Assembly (NCBI GenBank): GCA_003140075.1 | Contig: PLIO01000048.1 | Location: 1 to 42,172, forward strand | Reading direction: 5' to 3' | Length of the DNA: 42,172 nt | Source of the DNA: Acidobacteriaceae bacterium | GTDB lineage: Bacteria; Acidobacteriota; Terriglobia; Terriglobales; Acidobacteriaceae | In this document: in pieces, positions 14,590 through 22,111 of the stretch | Layout of the letters: the number at the start of each line of letters is the position of its first letter | Numbering within the stretch: position 1 is the stretch's first letter | The notes under the pieces: model-generated | The model's database searches: none | Seen by the model: only the letters and a program-made list of their open reading frames with translations | What the model was told of the DNA's origin: nothing | Translations under genes and position numbers: made by a program

Positions 14590-17217
14590 GTGAACCGGAG
14601 CCCATGGTTCGCGCTGATCGCCTGTTGTTTGCTGCCTTTAGCATCTCTCGCTGCGCAACAGAATTCCGCCGACTCCGATCCCAGCCACCACCATCGAGTG
14701 GACCGCGCTCTCCTGCTTCTGAAGGACGACGATGCCGCCGCGCCTAAGTGCCACATTGACGCGGAAGAAAGAAAACTCGAGGCCGCCCAGGATGAGCTCG
14801 GCGACCTGCACCTGGATGCGGCATCCGACCGATTCTTCGCCCTCACTCAATCCTGCAGCCCAGGAGTGAGAGACGGAGCTACCCTGGGCTTCCGTAAAAC
14901 GCATCGAGAGATGAGCACCTGGTGGTGGCAGGTGGGCCGCTACTTCCCGCCCTTCCGCTGGTGGCACATCCACTACCCCAGGGCTTGGAAGGTTCTCGGC
15001 TGGGCCGTAGGCATCGTTTTCGCTTTGTTCGGCCTGCTTGCACTCGCTCGGCTATGGCTCAAGTGCGCTCAATGGCTTATTGGGAAGATTCCCCCCGGCC
15101 ATTCCGTCATCATGACTCCGACCGAACTCACCACTGGCGACAAGGCCCAATGCGAGTTTTTCGCCTCCATGTTGCAGGACAGGGCCGTCGAAGTTACCAA
15201 CCGCGTCCAGCACGCGGGGGTTGGGCAGCTCATCGGCCCCACTTCCTGTCTCTCTGTTCCATCCGACACCGCTAAGAATCTTGGGGCATCACTCCCGAAA
15301 ATCAAGGGCGTTGACCTCAGCGCACTGGCAAAGTTCTTGTTCTACCTCATGCGCTACTTCGGGTGGCGGGTAGAGTCCCAGGTTGCCTTCTGTCCGTCCT
15401 CCGTGGCCACCGGTGGCGCTCCATCCACCCACGCACGCATCGTCGCGTCCGCCACCATCCGCTGGGCCTGGATGATCAAGGGAGGTCCTTGGCTCGTCGA
15501 TGTCCCGGTCGACGATCAATACGACCTCGAGGCTGCGGCTTTCGCCCTTGTCGTCTGCATCATGGGGGACTACCCTCCAAGAAAAGCTGAAGAGATGGAC
15601 GCCCTCCGCTTCTCCGACGACAACAGCTTCCGTCTGTTTATCGAGGGCCTCGGCGCGCTCCAGCTTTATGAAAAGGAAGCCTCAAAGAGTCACCCCCGGC
15701 AGTTTAGCCTCGAGCACTGGATGAAGGTCGCCCTCAACCGTCTCAGCAAATGCGTCTCGCAATATCCCATTGATCCGCTGCCGCGTTTCTATCTCGGCAT
15801 TGCGCTGGCCACGCGAAATCAGGAAGTCTATGTGACACGCCTACAGCAGATTCGCTCTGCTTGTGTTGCTGTTGGCCGAGAACTCGGCTTCAGCGACATG
15901 AGCCACGATCCCAAGGCCAAAGTTTTTGCCGAATGCCGTCCCATCGAATCCGCAATCGCCCATCCTTTCCGTGAGCTCGAAAGTGCCCCCTGGCCTTTCC
16001 TGGACGAAGCCATTCACATGTTTCATAGCTTGCTCTCTGATCCCAACCTTGGGGACGTGGCCAAGTACAACCTAGTCCTGGCTTATGGGCGCCTCGGGGG
16101 CGAGACCTTGGATCTCGGTCTGAAGATGAAACCCATCGAAGCTCCCAAGGTCTCCGCTGCCTACCTCGTAGACCTTGTCAAGTCTCCGGAAAAGGTTCAA
16201 AAAGCGACCAAAGCAGTCCTCGAAGGCACAATTCTTCACCTGCAGTTTGACTGCCTCTGCAAGAGCTTCGAGGCTCGTTGCGACATAGCCCAAAAGGCGA
16301 AGGCCAAGTTCAAAGACGCGTTCAAGGAATTTGAAGATGCCAAATCCCCGATCAAAAAGTCTCTCGACCGAATCGGGGAAACGCTTCAGAAGGCCGCCGC
16401 TCAGGTTCAAGACGATCAAGAGAAGAAGCTCCTTGGAGACATCGCCGCTCGCCTTCAGCAGGGCCTCGAAAATCTGGCCTTCAAGGGGGACCTTATCGCC
16501 GATCACCTTTGTCGAGAGGGTTATATTTGGATTGAGTGCGCCACCAGCCACCTTCCTGTCGACGATCTCAGCGCCGAGGCCAAATTGGAGAAGGCGGCCG
16601 AGTGCTTCACCGCTGCGCTCGAGCTCAAGCCCAACTGGAACCCGCCCCAGATTTATCTCGCCCTCGTTCGCCGCATCCAATCCGGATTAGCCGGCGCGTA
16701 CGTTGATTTCCTGGAAGAGCAAGTAAAGCGGGCCGAGCCCAAGAAGGACCACAAGATCGAAATCAAACTAGAGATAGGCCAGGCTGAATCCAAGCCTGCT
16801 CAAAGATCGGACGAACCGAAGCAAGAGAGCGGCACCATCAAGCATCTCGTCAAGAGGGCTGTCACGGTTTTCGGAGAGGGTATCGAAAAAGCCATTGCCA
16901 CGCGCATCGAAAATTTCACGAACCAACGCCTTCCGGAGGAAGGCAGCTCACAAGGCAGCGCGCCCACCAAGAACGACGAGCAGAAAACCTCCGAACTCTC
17001 CTCCCTTAAACGGCAACTGAGCGTGAAAACGCAGCAAAAGGATCAGTTTTCCCAGGAAGCCGACAACCTCTTCGCCGCGCTGCAAGGCGAGCCCTGGCCT
17101 GTAAGCAAGCCCGATTCGAGTACGGCGAAGGATAAGACCGATCCTAAGCCGAAGGCGATAGTAGTGCTGACATCTCAAACTGCAAAAGGCCCCGACCAGA
17201 CGAACCAAGATAGTTAA
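14590..17217 (+). CDS. Large membrane-anchored protein of unknown function, 875 aa
   Basis: The start is taken as GTG 14590, with AGGAG nine bases upstream and an immediate signal-like segment (WFALIACCLLPLASLAAQQ). A longer TTG start would overlap the promoter. A periplasmic stretch of about 110 residues is followed by a tryptophan-rich patch (STWWWQVGRYFPPFRWWHIH) and a transmembrane helix (AWKVLGWAVGIVFALFGLLA). The large remainder is probably cytoplasmic. It shows helical, TPR-like segments (SLEHWMKVALNRLSKCVSQY; KLEKAAECFTAALELKPNW), a charged coiled-coil region about residues 550-640, and a Lys/Glu-rich disordered tail. I recognise no enzyme motif. No neighbour suggests a role. Confidence 0.8.
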   Translation: MNRSPWFALIACCLLPLASLAAQQNSADSDPSHHHRVDRALLLLKDDDAAAPKCHIDAEERKLEAAQDELGDLHLDAASDRFFALTQSCSPGVRDGATLGFRKTHREMSTWWWQVGRYFPPFRWWHIHYPRAWKVLGWAVGIVFALFGLLALARLWLKCAQWLIGKIPPGHSVIMTPTELTTGDKAQCEFFASMLQDRAVEVTNRVQHAGVGQLIGPTSCLSVPSDTAKNLGASLPKIKGVDLSALAKFLFYLMRYFGWRVESQVAFCPSSVATGGAPSTHARIVASATIRWAWMIKGGPWLVDVPVDDQYDLEAAAFALVVCIMGDYPPRKAEEMDALRFSDDNSFRLFIEGLGALQLYEKEASKSHPRQFSLEHWMKVALNRLSKCVSQYPIDPLPRFYLGIALATRNQEVYVTRLQQIRSACVAVGRELGFSDMSHDPKAKVFAECRPIESAIAHPFRELESAPWPFLDEAIHMFHSLLSDPNLGDVAKYNLVLAYGRLGGETLDLGLKMKPIEAPKVSAAYLVDLVKSPEKVQKATKAVLEGTILHLQFDCLCKSFEARCDIAQKAKAKFKDAFKEFEDAKSPIKKSLDRIGETLQKAAAQVQDDQEKKLLGDIAARLQQGLENLAFKGDLIADHLCREGYIWIECATSHLPVDDLSAEAKLEKAAECFTAALELKPNWNPPQIYLALVRRIQSGLAGAYVDFLEEQVKRAEPKKDHKIEIKLEIGQAESKPAQRSDEPKQESGTIKHLVKRAVTVFGEGIEKAIATRIENFTNQRLPEEGSSQGSAPTKNDEQKTSELSSLKRQLSVKTQQKDQFSQEADNLFAALQGEPWPVSKPDSSTAKDKTDPKPKAIVVLTSQTAKGPDQTNQDS

Positions 17218-17386
17218 CGGTATGGGCGCCCATCCCACTTCCGGGTCGCTAGGCACTCTATCCTTCGGAAAAACCGCCTCCCGCCAGAAACAAACATGCC
17301 GATTCGTCCCACTCTTACCACCTTGATTCCTGCCCGCGCCCAAAAAGAAAGAAAGGCGCCCCACAGGCCGCCCCTTCCGAGCTCTT

Positions 17387-17430
17387 AAATTACGAAATTA
17401 CAAATTACCAAATTACAAAATTACAAAATT
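17387..17430. repeat. AT-rich short tandem repeat after parB
   Basis: Five to six imperfect copies of 'aaattac(a)' in tandem immediately past the parB stop (17434). Simple-sequence repeat; no coding role. Confidence 0.7.
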
Positions 17431-17433
17431 CCC

Positions 17434-18600
17434 CTAATTCTTCTTCCCCCTGAACATCTCCACCACCCGCTCATAATCGTCCACGTTCGCGTACTCAATC
17501 ACAATCTTTCCCTTCCCGCTCCGATCCTTAATCCGCACCCGCATCCCCAAGATGCGTTCCATGGCCAGCTGCGCCGACCGCACATTCGGATCCATCCACC
17601 GCGCCCCTCGCGCTTCTTTCGGCGCTCCCGGCACTGTCTGCCCCGGCAGCATCCGCAAAGATCCGTTCAGCCGCATCACGCGGTCTTCGATCTGGTCCCA
17701 CTTTAAGTGCTTATTCACCACTTCTTCCGCAACCTGCTCGATGTGCGCTTCATTTTCCAGCCGTAGGATCTCGCGAGCGTCGCTGAAGCTCAGCCGGTCC
17801 TCCAGCATGTAGTTCATCACCTTCTCAGGCAGCCGCAACAGCCGCATGTAATTCGATACCGTCTCCCGCGACACTCCCACGCGCTCGGCAATCTGCGCCT
17901 GCGTCAGCTTAAACTCCTTGCTCAGCACCCGGAACGCTTCCGCCTGCTCCAGCGGATTCAAGTCCTCCCGCACCACGTTCTCGAGCACCGTCATCTCCGC
18001 CGCCTGCTGCGGCGAGAGCCGCCGCACCAGCGCCGGGATCGTGTCCTTCCCCGCCATCTTCGATGCCCGCAGCCGCCGCTCGCCCAGCACCAGGATGTAG
18101 CTCCCCTCCTCTTCCGCTGGACGCACCACTACCGGCTGTATCACGCCATGCTCTTTGATCGATTCCCTCATCTCGATCAGCATGTCTTCGTCAAACACAT
18201 ACCGCGTCTGGTAAGGGTTCTTGTCGATCAGTTCGATGGCCAGATTCACCACCAGATTGGCCGGCATAGCCTCCGCTTGAATCGAGATCACCTCGCCCGC
18301 AGCCGGCTCTGCCCCGTTGTTCTCGTCATCCCCCTCGCTCTTGTCATTCCGAACGTTCTTGTCATTCCGAACGAAGTGAGGAATCGTGGTTTCGCTGGGA
18401 TTGGCACTCGTCCCGTCCGTCGCGTCCTGCGCGGAGGGTTGCTGTGGCGCGGCAGCCGCCACACGCGACTCCGGACTGGCAACCACCACCCGCGGCCCCG
18501 GTAGCAACGACGCCAGCCCTCGTCCCAAAGCCCGCCGCTTCTCATCCTTCTTCTCGATCGCCTGCCCCGCCACTTTTTCCACCGCCGCAGTCGTTGTCAT
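17434..18600 (-). CDS. parB: Chromosome partitioning protein ParB (CTPase, parS-binding)
   Basis: A 388-aa ParB/Spo0J protein. The N-terminus has the ParA-interaction box RALGRGLASLLPG (about residues 23-35). The ParB CTP-binding domain begins IELIDKNPYQTRYVFDE and contains the signature LGERRLRASKMAG and ENVVREDLNPLEQAEAFR. The DNA-binding helix-turn-helix is TQAQIAERVGVSRETVSNY (about 252-270). Residues about 72-96 (IPHFVRNDKNVRNDKSEG) are unusual: their DNA (18330-18390) is two copies of the 'gtcattccgaac' intergenic repeat read in frame within a naturally disordered linker. parA lies upstream on the same strand; parS-like sites lie beyond it. Confidence 0.97.
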   Translation of the reverse strand: MTTTAAVEKVAGQAIEKKDEKRRALGRGLASLLPGPRVVVASPESRVAAAAPQQPSAQDATDGTSANPSETTIPHFVRNDKNVRNDKSEGDDENNGAEPAAGEVISIQAEAMPANLVVNLAIELIDKNPYQTRYVFDEDMLIEMRESIKEHGVIQPVVVRPAEEEGSYILVLGERRLRASKMAGKDTIPALVRRLSPQQAAEMTVLENVVREDLNPLEQAEAFRVLSKEFKLTQAQIAERVGVSRETVSNYMRLLRLPEKVMNYMLEDRLSFSDAREILRLENEAHIEQVAEEVVNKHLKWDQIEDRVMRLNGSLRMLPGQTVPGAPKEARGARWMDPNVRSAQLAMERILGMRVRIKDRSGKGKIVIEYANVDDYERVVEMFRGKKN

Positions 18601-18739
18601 TCAGTGTTTCCCTTCCCCTACTCTGTCATCCTGAGGACCGCGCTTTTTGCGGGCCGAAGAGCTTGCCCTGAGCTTGTCGAAGGGACCTATGCAACCTGCC
18701 CGCGCCGTCAAGAGACTTTTCGGCGCGAACGCCAGCTAG

Positions 18740-18785
18740 ATATATCGATATCCATCAATGTAATATATCGATTTGCATCAATATA
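18740..18785. repeat. Two tandem 23-bp AT-rich repeats between parA and parB
   Basis: Copy 1 (18740-18762) and copy 2 (18763-18785) match at 20 of 23 positions; both begin ATATATCGAT and contain CATCAAT. A related 22-bp sequence (19 of 22 matching copy 1) is found inside rsmG at 20317-20338. The repeats lie just after the parA stop. Possible protein-binding site; role unknown. Confidence 0.65.
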
Positions 18786-18789
18786 TTAC

Positions 18790-19590
18790 CTAAGCGCTGA
18801 TCGCCGCAGGCGCATCGCCCGCCGCTGCCAGATGCCGCCCCAGAATCTCCTTGGCCAGCCGTATATAGCTCTCCGCCCCCTTCGATCGCGGATCGTACAC
18901 CAGCGCCGGCAGCCCATGGCTCGGCGCCTCCGCCAGCCGTATGTTCCGCGGTATGGTGGCCGCGCACACCTTCGCCCCAAAAAACTTCCGCAGCTCAGCC
19001 GTAACCTGTTGCGCCAGGTTCGTCCGCTCGTCCAGCATGGTCAGCACTACGCCTTCAATTTCCAGCCCTGGATTCAACTCCATGCGTATGCGCTCCACTG
19101 TATCCACCAGCTCGCTGATGCCTTCCAGCGCAAAGTATTCCGCCTGCATAGGAATCAGGACTGAGTCAGCAGCCACCAGCGCATTCAGCGTCAGCAGATC
19201 GAGCGCGGGCGGGCAGTCCAGTACGATGTACTGGAAGCGATCACGCAACGGCGCGATCGCTTCGCGCAAGCGATACTCGCGGCGCTCCGCCTCAACCAGC
19301 TCGATGTTTGCCCCGATCAGGTTCTTGTGTGAGGGAATCAGCCAGAGCTGCTCCAGTTCAGTGGTGGCTAGAGCCTCCTCACCCGAAGCTGCGCCCAATA
19401 GCAAATGATACGTGGATATCCGCTCCGGATCTTTGACGAGGCCGAGGCCGCTGGTGGCGTTCGATTGCGGATCGCAATCGATGAGGAGTGTGTTCACTTC
19501 GGCCGCAGCGAACGAGGCGGCCAGGTTGATGGCAGTCGTAGTCTTACCCACGCCGCCCTTCTGATTGGCAACAGCGATGACGCGTCCCAT
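18790..19590 (-). CDS. parA: Chromosome partitioning ATPase ParA (Soj)
   Basis: A 266-aa deviant-Walker ATPase that drives origin segregation with ParB. The N-terminus MGRVIAVANQKGGVGKTTT contains the deviant Walker A (KGGVGKTT). Other blocks are LLIDCDPQSNATSGLG, IVLDCPPALDLLTLNAL (Walker B) and LDERTNLAQQVTAELRKFFG. Length and short N-terminus mark a chromosomal ParA rather than a plasmid type with a DNA-binding extension. ATG 19590 gives the canonical start; the frame opens 16 codons earlier at 19638. It lies 189 bp before parB, which is more than usual because of repeats. Confidence 0.97.
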   Translation of the reverse strand: MGRVIAVANQKGGVGKTTTAINLAASFAAAEVNTLLIDCDPQSNATSGLGLVKDPERISTYHLLLGAASGEEALATTELEQLWLIPSHKNLIGANIELVEAERREYRLREAIAPLRDRFQYIVLDCPPALDLLTLNALVAADSVLIPMQAEYFALEGISELVDTVERIRMELNPGLEIEGVVLTMLDERTNLAQQVTAELRKFFGAKVCAATIPRNIRLAEAPSHGLPALVYDPRSKGAESYIRLAKEILGRHLAAAGDAPAAISA

Positions 19591-19632
19591 AAGTTGTTCG
19601 AGGAGCCAGAGCTGTTGGCAGAATAGTGCGAT

Positions 19633-19649
19633 TTGCATTTCAAATGCAA
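19633..19649. promoter_or_regulatory. Perfect 17-bp palindrome upstream of parA
   Basis: TTGCATTT, one central C, AAATGCAA; 8-bp arms with no mismatch, about 43 bp before the parA ATG at 19590. It could be an operator of the parAB operon or bind another origin protein. Confidence 0.55.
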
Positions 19650-19659
19650 GGTCAGATGT

Positions 19660-19687
19660 TGTGCATATTCAGAATAGTTGTGCAAAA
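19660..19687 (-). promoter_or_regulatory. Pair of DnaA-box-like sites
   Basis: Read on the minus strand, 19679-19687 is TTTTGCACA, a perfect match to TTWTNCACA, and 19660-19668 is ATATGCACA, one mismatch. The two share the plus-strand core gttgtgca and are spaced 19 bp apart. Confidence 0.5.
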
Positions 19688-19698
19688 ACCAGATCCAA

Positions 19699-19931
19699 TG
19701 TTCCGGTTGGAACATTCGATAACCCTTGGCGTGGCGGACGAGGATTGGAATGTTCCAGTCGGAACATAGGCGACATCATCGGGTGACTAAGTCAAGACGC
19801 TTGCCATTGACTCCCATTACAATGTTCGGGGACCGGGAACATTGGAACAGAAATGCGTCTAGTGTTCCAACCGGAACATACATTCCAGCGTTCCAGTCGA
19901 AACAATTAGGACTGATGTTCCGCTTGGAACA
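19699..19931. promoter_or_regulatory. Cluster of parS-like ParB-binding palindromes
   Basis: Five 16-bp sites: TGTTCCGGTTGGAACA (19699-19714), TGTTCCAGTCGGAACA (19751-19766), TGTTCCAACCGGAACA (19863-19878), CGTTCCAGTCGAAACA (19889-19904) and TGTTCCGCTTGGAACA (19916-19931). A looser one with a longer centre is at 19823-19841. The general form is TGTTCC-4 bases-GGAACA, the same length and layout as canonical parS TGTTTCACGTGAAACA but with a shifted half-site. The location directly upstream of parA-parB supports ParB as the ligand. Confidence 0.75.
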
Positions 19932-19967
19932 CTTCGGGACTGGGTGGATCCGTACCGTGAGACAACG

Positions 19968-19984
19968 TGTATCAATTTGATACA
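19968..19984. promoter_or_regulatory. Perfect 17-bp palindrome between parS-like sites and rsmG
   Basis: TGTATCAA, central T, TTGATACA; 8-bp arms, no mismatch. Unlike the parS-like sites in sequence, so probably bound by a different protein. Confidence 0.5.
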
Positions 19985-20029
19985 ATACCACTTCTGTTGC
20001 GGAACGGCTAAATCTGTACCGCTCATTGT

Positions 20030-20050
20030 GATTAAATCGCGGATTAAATC
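20030..20050. repeat. AT-rich direct repeat, possible unwinding element
   Basis: GATTAAATC occurs twice, 12 bp apart (20030-20038 and 20042-20050), at the edge of the rsmG 3' end. The spacing and AT content resemble origin unwinding repeats; this is inference. Confidence 0.4.
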
Positions 20051-20061
20051 CCACTTGGTTA

Positions 20062-20859
20062 CTATTGCGGTTCTGTTAAGCCCACCACCAGCAGGCGGGA
20101 CTTGGATTGCGGGATGGGGATGGGCGGCTGCCAGTGTAAATGAGGCAGGGTCGAATGGGCTTGGCCGAGCTGGGACGAGGCGATAAGGAGTGCCAGGCGT
20201 CCCGATGAGGCGAGGAGGGCGGCGGCTATGGGAAGGATGCTGCTGAAGCGTTCGACGGCGCGGAGGGTGACGAAGTCGAAGGTGGCTGGGGAGAGAGTTT
20301 CGGCGCGGGCGTTTTGTATATCGATGTCGGTCAATGTAAGGGCGCGGGTGACTTCGCGCAGGAAGGCGGCTTTCTTGTGGTTGGATTCGATGAGGGTGAG
20401 GGCGATGTCGGGGGCCCAGAGTTTGATGGGGATGCCTGGGAAGCCGGCGCCGGAGCCGAGGTCGGCCAGGCGGGCGGGGCGGTCGTTAGTGGTTAGTCGT
20501 TGGTCGTTGGCAGAGACGCGTCCCTCGGGGGCTGAAGCCGGGTTCTTTTCTGAGGCGTTATCGGCACCCTTCGGCGCGCTTCGCTTGCTCAGGGCAGGCT
20601 CGGGACTGAAGTCGTGCCCTTCCCAGTCGCGCTGCTTAGGGAACAAGTGACGGGCGGCGAAGAGGGATTCACCGAAGTGGCGGGTGACGATTTCTTCTGG
20701 ATCACAAATGGCGGTGAGGTTGATGCGGGCGTTCCAGCGAAGGAGTAGATCGATGTGCGTCGATATATCCTGGTAGAGCTTGTCGTTGGTTGTTTGTCGT
20801 TGGTCGTTGGCACCTTGCAGGAAGGGCTCGAGCAATTCGGCGATGCGGGCTCGGTGCAT
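20062..20859 (-). CDS. rsmG: 16S rRNA (guanine527-N7)-methyltransferase RsmG (GidB), with internal insert
   Basis: RsmG methylates G527 of 16S rRNA in the ribosomal decoding region. The SAM-binding motif LADLGSGAGFPGIPIKLWAP (about residues 132-151), the upstream block LLLRWNARINLTAI...EIVTRHFGESL, and FVTLRAVERF are all present. At 265 aa it is longer than the usual 210. Residues about 77-130 (GHDFSPEPALSKRSAPKGAD... to NDQRLTTNDRP) have no counterpart in the family, and the DNA there (20470-20625) is made of dispersed intergenic repeats. A second repeat copy (20796-20812) sits near the N-terminus. ATG at 20859. Usual neighbour of parAB. Confidence 0.95.
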   Translation of the reverse strand: MHRARIAELLEPFLQGANDQRQTTNDKLYQDISTHIDLLLRWNARINLTAICDPEEIVTRHFGESLFAARHLFPKQRDWEGHDFSPEPALSKRSAPKGADNASEKNPASAPEGRVSANDQRLTTNDRPARLADLGSGAGFPGIPIKLWAPDIALTLIESNHKKAAFLREVTRALTLTDIDIQNARAETLSPATFDFVTLRAVERFSSILPIAAALLASSGRLALLIASSQLGQAHSTLPHLHWQPPIPIPQSKSRLLVVGLTEPQ

Positions 20860-20889
20860 GTGGAATCAAATTGTAGACAATACCGATTG

Positions 20890-21333
20890 TCAGGTGCCAG
20901 GGGCCGGCGTGCGTCCGATCAGGATGAACAATCTCTTGAGGCAGGAGTTTGGCTTGTCGCGCAACTGACATTCCCAAAGGCGCAGCACGAGTATTCCGTC
21001 TGCGCGCAGCGCTTTTGTTGTCTGGGCATCTCGTTGCTTGTTGCGGGCCAGTTTCTTGCGCCAGTATGGTCGGTTTGTCTTGGGCGTGTGGCCGTATTTG
21101 GGGCATCCATGCCAGAAGCATCCGTCGACGAATACGGCTACACGCTCGACTGTGAAGAAGAAGTCAGGGCACCCTGGCAGGGCCGAGACGTGCATTTGCC
21201 AGCCACGAGTCCCGAAGCTGATCAGTAGCGCCCTCAGTTTTAGTTCGGTGCTGCTGTTACCACGGGGCCTTATGGCCCTCATGTTTGCGCTTCGAGTTGC
21301 CGGTGTTGAACTCGACCGGGATTCAGAGGACAT
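20890..21333 (-). CDS. vsr: Very short patch repair (Vsr) endonuclease
   Basis: A 147-aa T:G mismatch nicking enzyme that corrects deaminated 5-methylcytosine at methyltransferase sites. Motifs: MRAIRPRGNSSTELKLRALL; the active-site aspartate in LPGCPDFFF (Asp57); VAVFVDGCFWHGCPKYG with metal/zinc ligands; the basic WRKKLARNKQRD; and the closing LRLWECQL. It is full length for the family. Its ATG overlaps the stop of the upstream nuclease gene by 11 bp, so the two are coupled. It is last of four minus-strand genes starting with the C5-methyltransferase, the usual company of vsr, and ends 30 bp before rsmG. Confidence 0.94.
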   Translation of the reverse strand: MSSESRSSSTPATRSANMRAIRPRGNSSTELKLRALLISFGTRGWQMHVSALPGCPDFFFTVERVAVFVDGCFWHGCPKYGHTPKTNRPYWRKKLARNKQRDAQTTKALRADGILVLRLWECQLRDKPNSCLKRLFILIGRTPAPGT

Positions 21334-22111
21334 GCGATTCTCTGGGTTTCAGCGGCAGTGCTAGGTCGCTGATTCCGAGCGGGACGAATCCGATACGCTT
21401 CTCAGGCAGGATGCTCGGCGTGATGTAGTCGTTGAATAGTACACAGTAGAGGTGGACCTCCGCGAGCAGTCCGCCTTGCCGGTCTAGGGAGCCCTTGCTG
21501 GTGCCGAGAGAGGCATCCGCAACGGCGCGGTCGTATTCTCCGTTCTTGCACTGCACGGACACTAGCGGTCGATGTGGAAATGAACCGATTGGCGGCGCCC
21601 ACAGTATGTCCAGTCCCCCGTCTTTCTCTTTGCCGAGCAGGACGTCCTGAGTGAACCCGAGGTGCTTTTGCAGATACCGATTGAATTTCTTCACCTGTTG
21701 GTTCCTAGTTCGTTTCCATCCCCCCCTATGTATGACGCCAGTTGTTCTGAGCACCAGGCGCTCGGTCACTTTTCGTTCAAACTCGGAGCTCATTTTCGGG
21801 TTGCTGCGGATGTTCCGCATTAGGTCGACAAAGTCAATGTACTCGGCGTCCATCGCTGTAAATCTTCCCGTTACCGGATCGTAGGTAAACGGAAGCGATG
21901 CCCCCTTGGAGGCGAAGTGTTTGGAAAGTGCCGCAACCGCGTCGCCTAGCGCGCCGTCATCGTCGCTGCGCTTGTACTCCAGATCGAGGTCGTCCATCAA
22001 AGGGGCCTTCGGGCCATCCACGACGAAGGCATCTCTGGTCACGACGACTGACTCGGCATCGGCGAGTTCGTTGCAAATGGATTCGAAAAATCTAAACGTG
22101 GGGGTTAGCAT
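21323..22111 (-). CDS. Putative restriction endonuclease, Mrr-like catalytic motif
   Basis: A 262-aa soluble protein. A PD-(D/E)XK-type active site of the Mrr variety is visible: KEKDGGLDILW (Asp168) followed about 18 residues later by LVSVQCKNGEYD (Gln187-x-Lys189), i.e. D...QxK rather than D...ExK. A basic helix segment (GGWKRTRNQQVKKFNRYLQKHLGF) precedes it. The N-terminal 110 residues have no recognised motif and may define specificity. It overlaps the ParB-like gene upstream by 20 bp and vsr downstream by 11 bp. Function as the nuclease partner of the adjacent methyltransferase is inferred from motif and context. Confidence 0.78.
   Translation of the reverse strand: MLTPTFRFFESICNELADAESVVVTRDAFVVDGPKAPLMDDLDLEYKRSDDDGALGDAVAALSKHFASKGASLPFTYDPVTGRFTAMDAEYIDFVDLMRNIRSNPKMSSEFERKVTERLVLRTTGVIHRGGWKRTRNQQVKKFNRYLQKHLGFTQDVLLGKEKDGGLDILWAPPIGSFPHRPLVSVQCKNGEYDRAVADASLGTSKGSLDRQGGLLAEVHLYCVLFNDYITPSILPEKRIGFVPLGISDLALPLKPRESHVL

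Larger units (their letters stand above)
19591..20061. other. Candidate replication origin / centromere region (parA-rsmG gap)
   Basis: 471 bp with no gene and many sites. From left to right: a perfect palindrome, two DnaA-box-like repeats, a cluster of parS-like palindromes, a second perfect palindrome, and an AT-rich direct repeat at the rsmG end. Hand counts show a strand-composition switch across it: 18841-18900 has C 23/G 12, while 20221-20280 has G 27/C 11, although parA and rsmG are on the same strand. In many bacteria parAB-rsmG neighbours the origin. The oriC assignment is inference. Confidence 0.6.

Noticed and set aside
19699..19931. CRISPR array
   Set aside because: The repeated units are 16-bp palindromes at irregular spacing with varying centres, and no cas gene is near.
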